Assembly (NCBI RefSeq): GCF_020424085.1
Contig: NZ_CP080203.1
Span: 2,914,001-2,978,000 of the forward strand
Direction of reading: 5' to 3'
DNA from: Mycetocola spongiae
Lineage (GTDB): Bacteria; Actinomycetota; Actinomycetes; Actinomycetales; Microbacteriaceae
Length of the DNA stretch: 64,000 bases
Shown here: positions 1 through 8,222 of the stretch, piece after piece
Layout of the letters: each line of letters begins with the position of its first letter
Position numbering within the stretch: the first letter of the stretch is position 1
The notes under the pieces: model-generated
Told to the model about the DNA's origin: nothing
Databases searched by the model: none
Seen by the model: the letters and a program-made list of their open reading frames with translations, nothing else
Program-made: the position numbers and the translations under genes

Positions 1-1118
1 GTGAACTCGGGACGCTTGGAAAAATCATCCTCGGAGTACAGCCGGATCGCGATTCCGGGGCTCGTGCGGCCCGTGCGGCCCGAGCGCTGATTTGCGGAGG
101 CCTGGGAGATGGCCTCGATGGGCAGGCGCTGGATCTTGGCGCGCACGCTATAGCGCGAGATGCGCGCGGTACCGGCATCGATCACATATTTGATGCCGGG
201 CACCGTGAGGCTGGTCTCGGCCACGTTGGTTGCGAGGATTACCCGGCGGCGCACACCCGCGCCCGAGCCCGGACGGAATACCCGGTGCTGCTCCTCGGAG
301 CTGAGCCGGCCATAAAGCGGCAGGATCTCCGTGACGCCCCCGGCGGAGCCGGCAAAATGCGCGCGCAGCGCATCGGCGGCATCGCGGATCTCGGCCTCGC
401 CGGAGAGGAATACCAGCACATCGCCGAGGGATTCGCGCGCGAGCTCATCCAGGCCCTCGATGATGCCCTCGATATAGTTGCGGTCATCGCGCTGCGGCTC
501 ATCGGGGTCTTCCTCGCCCTCCTGGGCATCGGCCACGAGCGGGCGGTAGCGGATCTCCACGGGATAGGTGCGGCCCGAGACCTCGATGATCGGGGCATCG
601 TTAAAGTGTTTGGAAAAGGATTCCGGGTCGATCGTCGCGGAGGTCACGATGATCTTCAGATCGGGGCGCTTGGGCAGCAGCTGCTTCAGATAGCCCAGCA
701 AAAAGTCGATATTAAGGCTACGCTCGTGGGCCTCATCGATGATGATCGTGTCATATCGACGCAGGAGCCGGTCGTGGTGAATCTCGTTCAGGAGAATACC
801 GTCGGTCATGAGCTTGATCTTGGTATCGGCGCTTGCCCGATCGGTGAAACGCACCTGATAGCCCACGGTGCCGCCCACCTCCTCGCCCAGTTCCTCGGCG
901 ATGCGCTCGGCGATGGTGCGCGCGGCGATGCGGCGCGGCTGGGTATGGCCGATATTTTCGCGGCCCAGCTCGAGGCAGATCTTGGGCAGCTGGGTGGTCT
1001 TTCCGGAGCCCGTGGCCCCGGCCAGGATCACAACCTGGTTACCCGCGATGGCGGCCGCGATCTCATCGCGTTTCTGCGAAACCGGCAGCTCGGGCGGGAA
1101 CGTGATTGCAAGTGACAT
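1..1118 (-). CDS. hrpA: ATP-dependent RNA helicase HrpA, DEAH-box, 5' part only
   Basis: The reading frame enters at an ATG at 1118 and runs off the left edge of the window, giving about 372 residues of a protein normally near 1300. Walker [10 protein letters not shown] is at residues 34-42 and the DEAH box, within [10 protein letters not shown], is at 128-131. The SATI motif and QRSGRTGR helicase motif VI also follow. This order is diagnostic of HrpA-type DEAH RNA helicases, which remodel RNA or ribosomes in the cytoplasm. There is no SD sequence. TAGAAT lies 8 nt upstream of the ATG, suggesting a leaderless transcript. The C-terminal domains cannot be seen. Confidence 0.93.
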   Translation of the reverse strand, partial: MSLAITFPPELPVSQKRDEIAAAIAGNQVVILAGATGSGKTTQLPKICLELGRENIGHTQPRRIAARTIAERIAEELGEEVGGTVGYQVRFTDRASADTKIKLMTDGILLNEIHHDRLLRRYDTIIIDEAHERSLNIDFLLGYLKQLLPKRPDLKIIVTSATIDPESFSKHFNDAPIIEVSGRTYPVEIRYRPLVADAQEGEEDPDEPQRDDRNYIEGIIEGLDELARESLGDVLVFLSGEAEIRDAADALRAHFAGSAGGVTEILPLYGRLSSEEQHRVFRPGSGAGVRRRVILATNVAETSLTVPGIKYVIDAGTARISRYSVRAKIQRLPIEAISQASANQRSGRTGRTSPGIAIRLYSEDDFSKRPEF

Positions 1119-1153
1119 AACGTTCTATTCTACCGCGTAAGTGCGGGGAAAGA

Positions 1154-1510
1154 CTATTGCCGGGGCTGCTCGCCGATCACGGCGGGGGTGCCGGGGCCGG
1201 CGGGGGGAAATCCCTGCGCCTCCCAGTACTGCGGAAGGGCGATCGCGAGGGCCAGCAGCGCGAGGAACGTGAGAAAAACGGCGGCGCGACGGCCGTTGGC
1301 GCGGCCGCGCGGCGTATTGGCCGTGGCGCGGGCCCGGGCGAGCACCGCCGAGGGGGCATCGGTGATCGGGGGCGCGCCTACCGCGGGCAGGGGGAGCGGC
1401 TGCACGGCGGCGGCGATGCTCTCGGCAACCGGGGCCGCGGGGGTGGCCTCGACCACGGCGAGCGTGCGTGAGCGCGCGCGCAACATGGAGTTTTCCCCGA
1501 TCAAAAACAT
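1154..1510 (-). CDS. Small single-pass membrane protein, unknown function
   Basis: This encodes 118 residues and I do not recognise the family. The N-terminal 75 residues are Ala/Pro-rich and probably disordered. A short Arg-rich stretch (RGRANGRRA) precedes one hydrophobic helix (AVFLTFLALLALAIALPQY), followed by a Pro/Gly-rich tail. A purine-rich GGGGAAGGGG just before the first ATG can act as SD. A second in-frame ATG (MLRARS, residue 9) also has a GGGGAAAA upstream, so the start is uncertain. It lies between hrpA and the siderophore-interacting protein on the same strand. A membrane-anchored protein is likely, but no role can be assigned. Confidence 0.55.
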   Translation of the reverse strand: MFLIGENSMLRARSRTLAVVEATPAAPVAESIAAAVQPLPLPAVGAPPITDAPSAVLARARATANTPRGRANGRRAAVFLTFLALLALAIALPQYWEAQGFPPAGPGTPAVIGEQPRQ

Positions 1511-1567
1511 CTTTCCCCTTCCCCTGCATTAAGGCTAGCGAGAATTCGGGGGAATACCAGGGCCCGC

Positions 1568-1587
1568 GGCCCCCGAAAACGGGGGCC
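1568..1587 (-). terminator. GC hairpin downstream of siderophore-interacting protein
   Basis: Perfect 8-bp inverted repeat GGCCCCCG-aaaa-CGGGGGCC just beyond the stop of the reductase gene on the minus strand. No U-tract follows, so it may be a weak or Rho-assisted terminator. Confidence 0.45.
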
Positions 1588-1597
1588 ACGGGGCGGC

Positions 1598-2554
1598 CTA
1601 CATTTCGGCGCGACCGTGCCGCCAATAGCCCATAAAGGCCACGCGTTTGCGGTCCACGCCGCTGCCGGTGACCAGCATGCGGCGCAGCGTTTTGATCACG
1701 CCCGACTCGCCCGCGAGCCAGGCATAGAGCTCGCCCGTGGCCGCGGCCTCGGGCGACTCCCAGAGAATTTCGGTATCGATGTCGACGTCCTCAAGCGCCT
1801 GCTGGCGCGGGGCCCGGGAGGCCTCGATCAGCGCGGGGTTGCGGGCAATCCACTCCTCGAGGGCGGCGGTGAGCGCCCCGCCGTGGTTGGCCTCGCCGCG
1901 GGCCAGCCAGGTGAGGGTCACGCCCGCGGGGTGTTCCACGGACAGGGCGTCCTCCGCGGTGGGGACCTCGATGTAGGCGTGGCCGCGGGCGGTGGAGGGG
2001 AGGGTTTCCAGGATCGCGCAGATCGCGGGCGCGGCGGTCTCATCGCCCACCAGGAGCAGGTTATGGGCGCCGCCGGGATGCCAGTCGATGCCGATTCCGG
2101 AGTGAATGCTGCGCGCATCCGGGCCCACGATATACGCGGGATCGCCCACGCCGGCTCCCGCGAGCCAGCGGGCAGCGGGGCCGCCATCGCCGTGCCAGAC
2201 GAAGTCGATATCCACCTCGCGCGCGGCGGGACGCACGGCCCGCACCGTATAGGTGCGGAACGGTGTGCGCAGGTGATCGGGCAGGGCGCGCCAGGCGTCG
2301 TACCAGCCGCCGCCATCGGTGGGGCCCCGCTCGGCCGCCTCCAGGTCGCAGAGCGGGATGCCGTCCACGGGCATCACAATCTTCACGCGCTGATCCAGGC
2401 CGTCGGTGCCAAAGAGGTGCAGGTCCTCGCCGCTAAACGTGATCCGCACGAGGTGCGGGGAGAGCGTCTTGCGCGCGGCGACGCTCACGCGGAACGGGCG
2501 ATAGCCCGGGCGGTCGGTGCGCTCGATCGTTCCGGCGTTCTCTAAGGTATGCAT
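1598..2554 (-). CDS. Siderophore-interacting protein, FAD-dependent ferric-siderophore reductase
   Basis: This 318-residue protein has the family layout: an N-terminal FAD-binding barrel with RPFRVSVAARKTLSPHLVRI near residues 20-40, followed by the SIP FAD-binding half. A C-terminal NAD(P)H-binding half follows (LLLVGDETAAPAICAILE), ending with the typical FMGYWRHGRAE tail. The family reduces ferric siderophores in the cytoplasm to release iron. The start ATG lies inside a DtxR/IdeR-like palindrome (2543-2561), so the gene is probably iron-repressed and the mRNA has little or no leader. No siderophore uptake genes are visible nearby. Confidence 0.9.
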   Translation of the reverse strand: MHTLENAGTIERTDRPGYRPFRVSVAARKTLSPHLVRITFSGEDLHLFGTDGLDQRVKIVMPVDGIPLCDLEAAERGPTDGGGWYDAWRALPDHLRTPFRTYTVRAVRPAAREVDIDFVWHGDGGPAARWLAGAGVGDPAYIVGPDARSIHSGIGIDWHPGGAHNLLLVGDETAAPAICAILETLPSTARGHAYIEVPTAEDALSVEHPAGVTLTWLARGEANHGGALTAALEEWIARNPALIEASRAPRQQALEDVDIDTEILWESPEAAATGELYAWLAGESGVIKTLRRMLVTGSGVDRKRVAFMGYWRHGRAEM

Positions 2555-2561
2555 ACCCTAA
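2543..2561 (-). promoter_or_regulatory. DtxR/IdeR-like iron box over the start codon
   Basis: On the minus strand the 19 bp read TTAGGGTATGCATACCTTA, an imperfect palindrome that matches most positions of the DtxR/IdeR consensus (TTAGGTTAGSCTAACCTAA). The ATG of the siderophore-interacting protein lies inside it, so a bound repressor would cover the initiation region. Confidence 0.7.
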
Positions 2562-2597
2562 CTTTATGCGTTTTATCTCGCGGAGCAAAACCGGGGT

Positions 2598-3425
2598 TTA
2601 GGCGGCGAGCGATTCCAGGCTGCCGTCGAAGACGCGCACGTCCCGGGCGCCCAGCACGGCGAGCCCAAGGGCGTTTGCGCTCGCCTCGATTCCCGCGGCG
2701 CAATAGCTGATGATGGGAAGCCCCGAGGCGAGGGCGGGGGCATAAAGCTCGCGCAGGCGCCCTTCGGGCAGCAGCGTGTGATCGGTGCCGGACATCAGGG
2801 TGGCCAGCGGAATATTCAGGGTGGTGGACGGGGCACCCGCCCCGGGCGGGCGGAACTGCTCGCGCGGCACCGCGGAAATCAGGGTGGCGGGGCGCGAACC
2901 ATCCAGCGCCGCACCCATCAGCTCGGGGCCGGCCCAGAGCTCGGGGCGGGGCACGGGAATAAACGCGGGCCGCGGATCGGCCGGGAGCATAAGGGTGCCG
3001 GTTTCCACCGAGCGGTGCTCGCCAAGCCACGCGGTCAGGCCGCCGTCGAGTACCGCCACGGATTCGAGGCCCGCGCTGCGTAGCAGCCACCAGAAGCGCG
3101 CCGCCCACTGGCCCAGATCGCTATCGTAAACCACCACGCGGCTCTCGGCGCCGAGGCCCAGGCGGGCGATCTCGGCAGCGAGCCGGCCGGCGTCGGGCCG
3201 GGCAAAGAGGATGCTCGCGGGCTCGGTCTCGCCGCAGCCGTGCAGCAGCTCGGTGAACTGTGCGCCCGGGATATGTCCCGCGCCGTGATGGGCCTCGCGG
3301 CCGGAGCGGAACGTGCCGTCGGGCTCGCGGCGCACGGTGGCATCGATGACCACGAGGGTGGGGCTGCCCAGATGGTCGGCGAGCCACTGGGTCGAGACGA
3401 GGGGGCCGTCAAATACGGGGGACAT
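2598..3425 (-). CDS. Two-domain rhodanese-type sulfurtransferase
   Basis: 275 residues with tandem rhodanese folds. The inactive N-terminal domain contains GHIPGAQF and VVVYDSDLGQWAARFWWLLRSAG, which are typical of thiosulfate/3-mercaptopyruvate sulfurtransferases. In the C-terminal domain the persulfide cysteine is present in ISYCAAGIEASANALGL. The active-site loop reads CAAGIEA, so it lacks the Arg that usually follows the catalytic Cys. Substrate preference is therefore unclear. I chose the ATG at 3425 rather than upstream starts because TAGCGT sits 7 nt before it (leaderless pattern) and homology begins there. Confidence 0.85.
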   Translation of the reverse strand: MSPVFDGPLVSTQWLADHLGSPTLVVIDATVRREPDGTFRSGREAHHGAGHIPGAQFTELLHGCGETEPASILFARPDAGRLAAEIARLGLGAESRVVVYDSDLGQWAARFWWLLRSAGLESVAVLDGGLTAWLGEHRSVETGTLMLPADPRPAFIPVPRPELWAGPELMGAALDGSRPATLISAVPREQFRPPGAGAPSTTLNIPLATLMSGTDHTLLPEGRLRELYAPALASGLPIISYCAAGIEASANALGLAVLGARDVRVFDGSLESLAA

Positions 3426-3545
3426 GGTCTCCACGCTAATCGCCCGCGGGCCCCGGGTCGAGGGGCACGCAACACGGGGTAACTCTTCGCCGGGTTCTCC
3501 CAGGGGGCACATAACGCGGGCACAGCCCGCATTCGGGAATTAACG

Positions 3546-3583
3546 GCCGCCGGGTGGGCTCCCGCTGGAACCCACCCGGCGGC
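3546..3583 (-). terminator. Hairpin downstream of the metY/CoA-binding operon
   Basis: A perfect 13-bp inverted repeat (GCCGCCGGGTGGG / CCCACCCGGCGGC) with a 12-nt loop lies directly after the stop of the CoA-binding protein on the minus strand. There is no strong U-tract. Confidence 0.55.
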
Positions 3584-3591
3584 GGAATCGG

Positions 3592-4137
3592 CTAGCCGCG
3601 GCGGCGGCGCGCGCTGATCTGGCCGGTATCAAAGCCCATCAGGTTGAGCCCGCCGTGGAAGCGGGCATGCTCGATCTTGAGGCAGCGATCCATGACCACG
3701 GTGAGCCCGCGGGCCTCGGCATCACGCGCGGCCTCCTCGTTCCAGATACCCAGCTGCAGCCACAGCACCTTGGCGCCCACGGCCACCGCGTCATCCACGA
3801 CCGAGGGGATATCGGAGGGCTTGCGGAAAACATCCACGATATCGGGCACCTCGGGCAGCGAGGCCAGATCGGGATAGGCCTTCTCGCCGAGGATCACATC
3901 GGCGCGGGGGTTCACAAAATATACCCGCAGATTGGTGGACTGCTGCAGATACGTGCCCACAAAATAGCTCGAGCGGGCGGGATTGGGGCTCGCGCCCACG
4001 ATCGCCACGCTGCGCGCCGACTGGATGATGCGCAGCCGCTCGCGCGCATCCGGACCCACCCAGGTGCGCTCGCCCACGGGGGCGGAGGGGGTGGGCAGGG
4101 CGCAGCTGATTCCGGCCTCGGGCAGTGACTCGCTCAT
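3592..4137 (-). CDS. CoA-binding domain protein (YccU-like)
   Basis: 181 residues with a single Rossmann CoA-binding domain: SVAIVGASPNPARSSYFVGTYL near residues 43-64, NPRADVILGEKAYPDL, then VDVFRKPSDIP, and a conserved end MDRCLKIEHARF. The family resembles the CoA-binding part of succinyl-CoA ligase alpha, but its reaction is unknown. The ATG overlaps the stop of metY (ATGA at 4134-4137), so the two are translationally coupled. This pairing suggests a link to methionine or sulfur metabolism, which is inference. The reading frame extends upstream into metY, but that part is a shadow. Confidence 0.85.
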   Translation of the reverse strand: MSESLPEAGISCALPTPSAPVGERTWVGPDARERLRIIQSARSVAIVGASPNPARSSYFVGTYLQQSTNLRVYFVNPRADVILGEKAYPDLASLPEVPDIVDVFRKPSDIPSVVDDAVAVGAKVLWLQLGIWNEEAARDAEARGLTVVMDRCLKIEHARFHGGLNLMGFDTGQISARRRRG

Positions 4138-5429
4138 GCGCTTTCCTTCGTGGCCTGGCCGAGGGCCTGGTCCAGGTCGTGGATGATATCGGCGGCATCC
4201 TCGATACCCACGCTCAGGCGCACCAGGCCGGGCAGCACACCCGCATCGAGGAGCTGCTGCTCGGTGAGCTGCGCGTGTGTGGTGGAGGCCGGGTGGATGA
4301 TCAGGGTCTTGGCATCGCCCACATTGGCGAGGTGGCTCGCGAGCTCCACCGATTCGATGAGCTTCTGGCCCACCGCGCGGCCGCCGCGGACCACAAAGCT
4401 GAAGACCGAGCCGGGGCCAAGCGGCAGATATTTCCGGGCGCGCTCGTGGTGCGGGTGATTGGGTAGGCCCGCCCAGTACACGGTCTCGATGCGCGGATCG
4501 GCCTCGAGCCATTCCGCCACGGCCCGCGCATTATCCACGTGTGCCTGCATCCGGAACGGCAGGGTCTCCACGCCCTGCGCGAGCAGGAACGCCGAATGGG
4601 CCGAGAGCGAGGGACCGATATCACGCAGCTGCTCGGCACGCAGCCGGGTCAGGAACGCATATTCGCCAAAATTGCCCGACCATTCCAGGCCGCCATAGCT
4701 GGCCACGGGCTCGGTGAACAGCGGGAACTTCGCGGTGGACCAGTCAAATTTTCCGGATTCCACGACCACGCCGCCGAGGGTGGTGCCGTGCCCGCCGATG
4801 AACTTGGTGGCGGAGTGCGTGATGATATCCGCGCCCCACTCAAACGGCCGGTTCAGATATGGGGAGGACAGCGTGGAATCGATGATCAGCGGAATGCCGT
4901 GGGCATGGGCCACCTCGGCGAGCGCCTCGATATCGGCGATCTCTCCCGAGGGGTTGGCGATGGTCTCGGCGAAGATGAAGCGCGTGCGCTCGGTGATCGC
5001 GGCGGCATAATCGGCGGCCTCGCTGGAGCGCACAAATGTGGTCTCCACGCCGAAGCGGCGCAGCGTCACATCGAGCTGGGTGATGGACCCGCCATAGAGA
5101 TTCGCGGAGGCGACGATATGGTCACCCTGACCCGCGAGGCTTGCAAAAGTAATGTACTGGGCGGCGAGCCCACTCGCGGTGGCCACGGCCCCGAGCCCAC
5201 CCTCGAGGCTCGCGATGCGCTCCTCAAAGGCCGAGACGGTGGGATTGGCCAGGCGCGAATAGATGGTGCCGTATTTTTGCAGGGCAAAGCGGCTCGCGGC
5301 ATCGGCGGCATCGTCAAAAACGAAGGCCGTGGACTGGTAAATGGGGAGGGCGCGGGCGCCGGTTGCCTGGTCGGGGATATTCCCCGCATGGATCGCGCGC
5401 GTGCGGAAACCATATTCTCGATCTGCCAT
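4134..5429 (-). CDS. metY: O-acetylhomoserine aminocarboxypropyltransferase (sulfhydrylase)
   Basis: A Cys/Met-metabolism PLP enzyme of 431 residues. Diagnostic segments are RAIHAGNIPD at the N-terminus, YSRLANPTVSAFEERIASLEGG, and the PLP-binding lysine in SATKFIGGHGTT. The C-terminus has TLIIHPASTTHAQLTEQQ and VRLSVGIED. Length and the GHGTT loop point to MetY, which makes homocysteine from O-acetylhomoserine and sulfide, rather than to the shorter MetB/MetC enzymes. I chose the ATG at 5429 over a GTG two codons upstream because TAGCGT ends 6 nt before it (leaderless pattern). It is co-transcribed with the CoA-binding protein. Confidence 0.92.
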   Translation of the reverse strand: MADREYGFRTRAIHAGNIPDQATGARALPIYQSTAFVFDDAADAASRFALQKYGTIYSRLANPTVSAFEERIASLEGGLGAVATASGLAAQYITFASLAGQGDHIVASANLYGGSITQLDVTLRRFGVETTFVRSSEAADYAAAITERTRFIFAETIANPSGEIADIEALAEVAHAHGIPLIIDSTLSSPYLNRPFEWGADIITHSATKFIGGHGTTLGGVVVESGKFDWSTAKFPLFTEPVASYGGLEWSGNFGEYAFLTRLRAEQLRDIGPSLSAHSAFLLAQGVETLPFRMQAHVDNARAVAEWLEADPRIETVYWAGLPNHPHHERARKYLPLGPGSVFSFVVRGGRAVGQKLIESVELASHLANVGDAKTLIIHPASTTHAQLTEQQLLDAGVLPGLVRLSVGIEDAADIIHDLDQALGQATKESA

Positions 5430-5569
5430 GAACACACGCTATCGCGCCGCACGGCGGCGGCGGGCAATATGTCGTAACCCGGGGTCATAAACCCCGGGCC
5501 CGGATTTTTCCCTGCCAAAATCACCCAAGTGTGCCAAAATGGGACGTGGATCGACTCTCGGTTGATTCC

Positions 5570-5608
5570 CCGGACGAGGGCGCAGTACCCGGAACGCGAC
5601 AAGACTGA
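5570..5608 (+). promoter_or_regulatory. Guanidine-III (ykkC-III) riboswitch candidate
   Basis: The leader of the SMR gene carries CCGGACGAGG, then GCGCAGTACCCGG, then GACAAGAC. This is the conserved order of the guanidine-III aptamer, whose ACCCGG pairs back to CCGG as a pseudoknot. A strong hairpin (5613-5636, GAACCAT/ATGGTTC with inner GGC/GCC) follows. GACTCTC at 5553-5559 is complementary to the SD region GGGAGTC at 5643-5649, a possible switch of ribosome access. The aptamer match is seen in the sequence; the switching mechanism is inferred. Confidence 0.8.
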
Positions 5609-5653
5609 CCAGGAACCATTGGCGATGCCATGGTTCGGAAAAGGGAGTCTCTT

Positions 5654-5977
5654 ATGTCGTGGATCGTTTTGATTATTTCCGGAGTTCTGGAGGCCGTCTG
5701 GGCCACCGCACTGGGCAAGTCCGAGGGGTTCACCCGGCTCTGGCCCACCGTGACCTTCGGCGTGGCGCTCGCCGCGAGTATGGCCGGCCTGGCCTTTGCC
5801 ATGCGCGATATTCCCACCGGCACCGCCTATGCGATCTGGGTGGGGATCGGCGCGTCACTGACCGTTTTATACGCGATGATTTTTGGCGGTGAGCCCGCCT
5901 CGATCCTCAAGGTGCTGCTGATCCTGGGAATCGTTGGCTGTGTGGTCGGTCTGAAAATGGTGGATGCCGCGCACTAG
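5654..5977 (+). CDS. sugE: Small multidrug resistance family guanidinium exporter (Gdx/SugE)
   Basis: 107 residues with four hydrophobic helices. The start is MSWIVLIISGVLEAVWATALGKSEGF, containing the Glu of helix 1 (residue 13) that is essential for proton-coupled transport. IPTGTAYAIWVGIGA in helix 3 and a short polar C-terminus follow. This sequence style is the SugE/Gdx branch that exports guanidinium by proton antiport as a dual-topology dimer in the cytoplasmic membrane. The ATG at 5654 is set by GGGAG 6 nt upstream. The riboswitch-like leader supports guanidinium as the substrate. Confidence 0.92.
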   Translation: MSWIVLIISGVLEAVWATALGKSEGFTRLWPTVTFGVALAASMAGLAFAMRDIPTGTAYAIWVGIGASLTVLYAMIFGGEPASILKVLLILGIVGCVVGLKMVDAAH

Positions 5978-6006
5978 TACCGCCCACCCCGGGCTACACT
6001 TTTTGC

Positions 6007-6207
6007 ATGGATACCTCGCGCCGAGACGGCACCCATCATCGCCTGCTCGGAATCACCTTCCTGATATTGGCGGCCCTGAGCGCGGTTTTTGCCGTAGCCA
6101 CGTTTTTCACCGCCACGGCCTGGGGCCTCTATGTGGCGGGTGTGGTTTTTGCCGCCCTCGCGCTGGTGCTGATTTTGCGCGGGGTTGAGCAGCTGCGCGA
6201 GGGCTAA
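6007..6207 (+). CDS. Small two-helix membrane protein
   Basis: 66 residues: a polar His/Arg start (MDTSRRDGTHHRLLG), two hydrophobic segments (about 15-35 and 39-58), and a charged end (RGVEQLREG). The family is not recognised. TACACT ends 6 nt before the ATG, and this leaderless pattern supports it being a real gene. It sits alone between the guanidinium exporter and the convergent pmt gene. Confidence 0.6.
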   Translation: MDTSRRDGTHHRLLGITFLILAALSAVFAVATFFTATAWGLYVAGVVFAALALVLILRGVEQLREG

Positions 6208-6223
6208 CCCCGCGCAGCCGCTC

Positions 6224-8143
6224 CTAAACCCAGCCGGGGATCCAGGAGTGCAGCTGCCAGAACCACAGCGGCACGGTGGTGGCCGTCCACAGCGGATACC
6301 AGAACACCGAGAGTAGCGCGGCCAGCCCCAGGAATACCCCGGCCGAGGCGAGCCCGGATACCCGGCGATGCCGGGGATCGGTGCGTTTACCCACGATCAG
6401 CCCAATCACCAGGGTGAGCGCAAGCAGCAGATAGGGCTCAAACGCGATCGTATAAAACTGGAAGACGGTGCGTTCGGTATACATCAGCCACGGCAGATAG
6501 CCGGCCGCAAAACCCACCAGGATCAGGCCCACCTGCCACTCCATATAGCGGGTCAGGCGATAGACCAGGTAGAGCGTGGCGGCCACCGCGACCCACCAGA
6601 TCAGCGGGTTCGCGATCGAGGTGATCGCCTGCGAGCAGATCGCGGCCCCGCAGTCCTCGGGAGGCGGTGTTTTGTACCACATGCTGGTGGGGCGAATCAT
6701 CGCCAGCCAGCCCAGCGGGTTGGCCTGATAGCTATGCGGGGTCACCAGGCCCACATGGAATTTATACATTTCCTGGTGATAGTGGACGAGGCTCTGCAGC
6801 GCGGTGGGCACCCAGGAGAACAGGCCGTTCCAGGCATTGGCCGGGTCCTCGGCCCACTGCCGGTAATAGCCGCCCGAGGTGCGCAGCCAGCCGGTCCAGC
6901 TGGCGAGGTAGACCAGGGCCGCGGGAATCACAAAAAGCAGTGCCGTGGCGGGGCCCTGCTTCACGATGGCCGCGGAGAAATAGGCGGGGAGGCCCGCGCG
7001 GCGGCGGGCGAGCAGATCCACGATCACCAGGTAGAGGCCAAAGGCCGCGAGGAAATACAGGCCCGACCACTTCACGGCGGACGTGGCCCCAAAGGCGAGG
7101 CCCGCGGCGATGACCCACGGCCGGTTCCACAGGGTGGGACCCCACTCGGGTTCGCGCCCCGCGGAGCGCTGCGCGGAGACATAGGAGGCGAGGCGGCTCT
7201 CTGCCCACGGCCGATCGCGCAGCACACAATAGAACCCGATCAGCGCGAGGACCATGACCGAGTTATCGAGGATCGCGACGCGGCTCATCACGATGGCATG
7301 GCCGTCGATGGCGAGCAGGAAACCGGCGATAAGCGCGAGGGTGCGGGAGTGGAAGAGGCGGCGGGCCACGGCCATGATCAGGCCCACGGCGAAGATTCCC
7401 AGCAGCGCGGTGGTGATGCGCCAGGCCCACGCGCTCTCGGCCCCAAAGAGGCCCATGCCAAGCCCAATGATCCACTTGCCCAGCGGCGGATGCACCACAT
7501 AGGAGGCCTGGGTGGTGAAACCCATCACATCGCCGGCGTTAAAGCGCTCATCCGCGCCCTCCGGCCACGTGGACTCGTAACCGTTATGCCAGAGGGTCCA
7601 GGCGTCCTTCACATAAAACGTCTCGTCAAAGACCAGCGCGTGCGGAAACCCGAGGTTCCACAGCCGCAGGACCGCGGCGAGCAGGATGATCAGCGTGGGT
7701 AGCAGCCAGGCCACGAGGCGGCCGCGCGCCGGGGTGCAGATCAGGCGCGCCCAGAACTCGTCCAGGCGCGATCCGATCGGACCGGTCACGGCGGTCAGGG
7801 TGCGGCCCGCGGCGGCCGAGCCTTCGCGCAGCAGCTCACCCCAGGCGGGGGTCTCGGCATGGCGCGGGCCACTCGCATCGCTCGCCGCGGCGGGGCCCGC
7901 CGCGCGCAGGGCGCGGATGCGGCCGGTATCGGTCAGGGGGATCGCTGCGGCATCGGGCGTGGGGGCGGCATGCGCGGCGGTGGCCGGGGGGAGCCCCGCC
8001 TCGCCGGGCGCGGGGATGACGTGGGTGGAGATAAGCGGCGTGGACGGCACTCGCGGCTGCGCGGCGGCGGGGTTTTCCGGGAGGGGAACGGCCGGGGGAG
8101 CGGGGAGGGCGGGCTCTGCGGGGTCCGATTCGGTGTGCGACAC
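6224..8143 (-). CDS. pmt: Protein O-mannosyltransferase (GT39)
   Basis: 639 residues of a polytopic GT-C enzyme that transfers mannose from polyprenyl-phosphate mannose to Ser/Thr of exported proteins. The acidic catalytic pair is in FDETFYVKD (D173, E174), in the first extracytoplasmic loop, followed by HPPLGKWIIG. Many transmembrane helices follow, with the C-terminal PMT_4TMC region (WQVGLILVGFAAGYLPWL). Residues 1-140 are an unusually long Ala/Pro-rich, probably disordered extension. The GTG start has TAACAT 6 nt upstream. Divergence from rsmI is the usual actinobacterial arrangement. Confidence 0.92.
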   Translation of the reverse strand: MSHTESDPAEPALPAPPAVPLPENPAAAQPRVPSTPLISTHVIPAPGEAGLPPATAAHAAPTPDAAAIPLTDTGRIRALRAAGPAAASDASGPRHAETPAWGELLREGSAAAGRTLTAVTGPIGSRLDEFWARLICTPARGRLVAWLLPTLIILLAAVLRLWNLGFPHALVFDETFYVKDAWTLWHNGYESTWPEGADERFNAGDVMGFTTQASYVVHPPLGKWIIGLGMGLFGAESAWAWRITTALLGIFAVGLIMAVARRLFHSRTLALIAGFLLAIDGHAIVMSRVAILDNSVMVLALIGFYCVLRDRPWAESRLASYVSAQRSAGREPEWGPTLWNRPWVIAAGLAFGATSAVKWSGLYFLAAFGLYLVIVDLLARRRAGLPAYFSAAIVKQGPATALLFVIPAALVYLASWTGWLRTSGGYYRQWAEDPANAWNGLFSWVPTALQSLVHYHQEMYKFHVGLVTPHSYQANPLGWLAMIRPTSMWYKTPPPEDCGAAICSQAITSIANPLIWWVAVAATLYLVYRLTRYMEWQVGLILVGFAAGYLPWLMYTERTVFQFYTIAFEPYLLLALTLVIGLIVGKRTDPRHRRVSGLASAGVFLGLAALLSVFWYPLWTATTVPLWFWQLHSWIPGWV

Positions 8144-8222
8144 TCTGCCATGTTAGCCAGCTACCTCGGAATCGGCTGGGGCCGCGCGAGAAAATCTTCC
8201 CGGGCGGTGGCACACTGGAGTC
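8144..8222. promoter_or_regulatory. Divergent pmt/rsmI promoter region
   Basis: The 79-bp gap holds a minus-strand -10 TAACAT (8150-8155), 6 nt before the pmt GTG. A plus-strand CACACT (8211-8216) lies 6 nt before the rsmI ATG. Both spacings fit leaderless transcription. Confidence 0.5.

Noticed and set aside
5521-5823. 100-codon minus-strand frame over the riboswitch and exporter start
   Set aside because: It is antisense to a conserved aptamer and the SMR coding region, with no support of its own.
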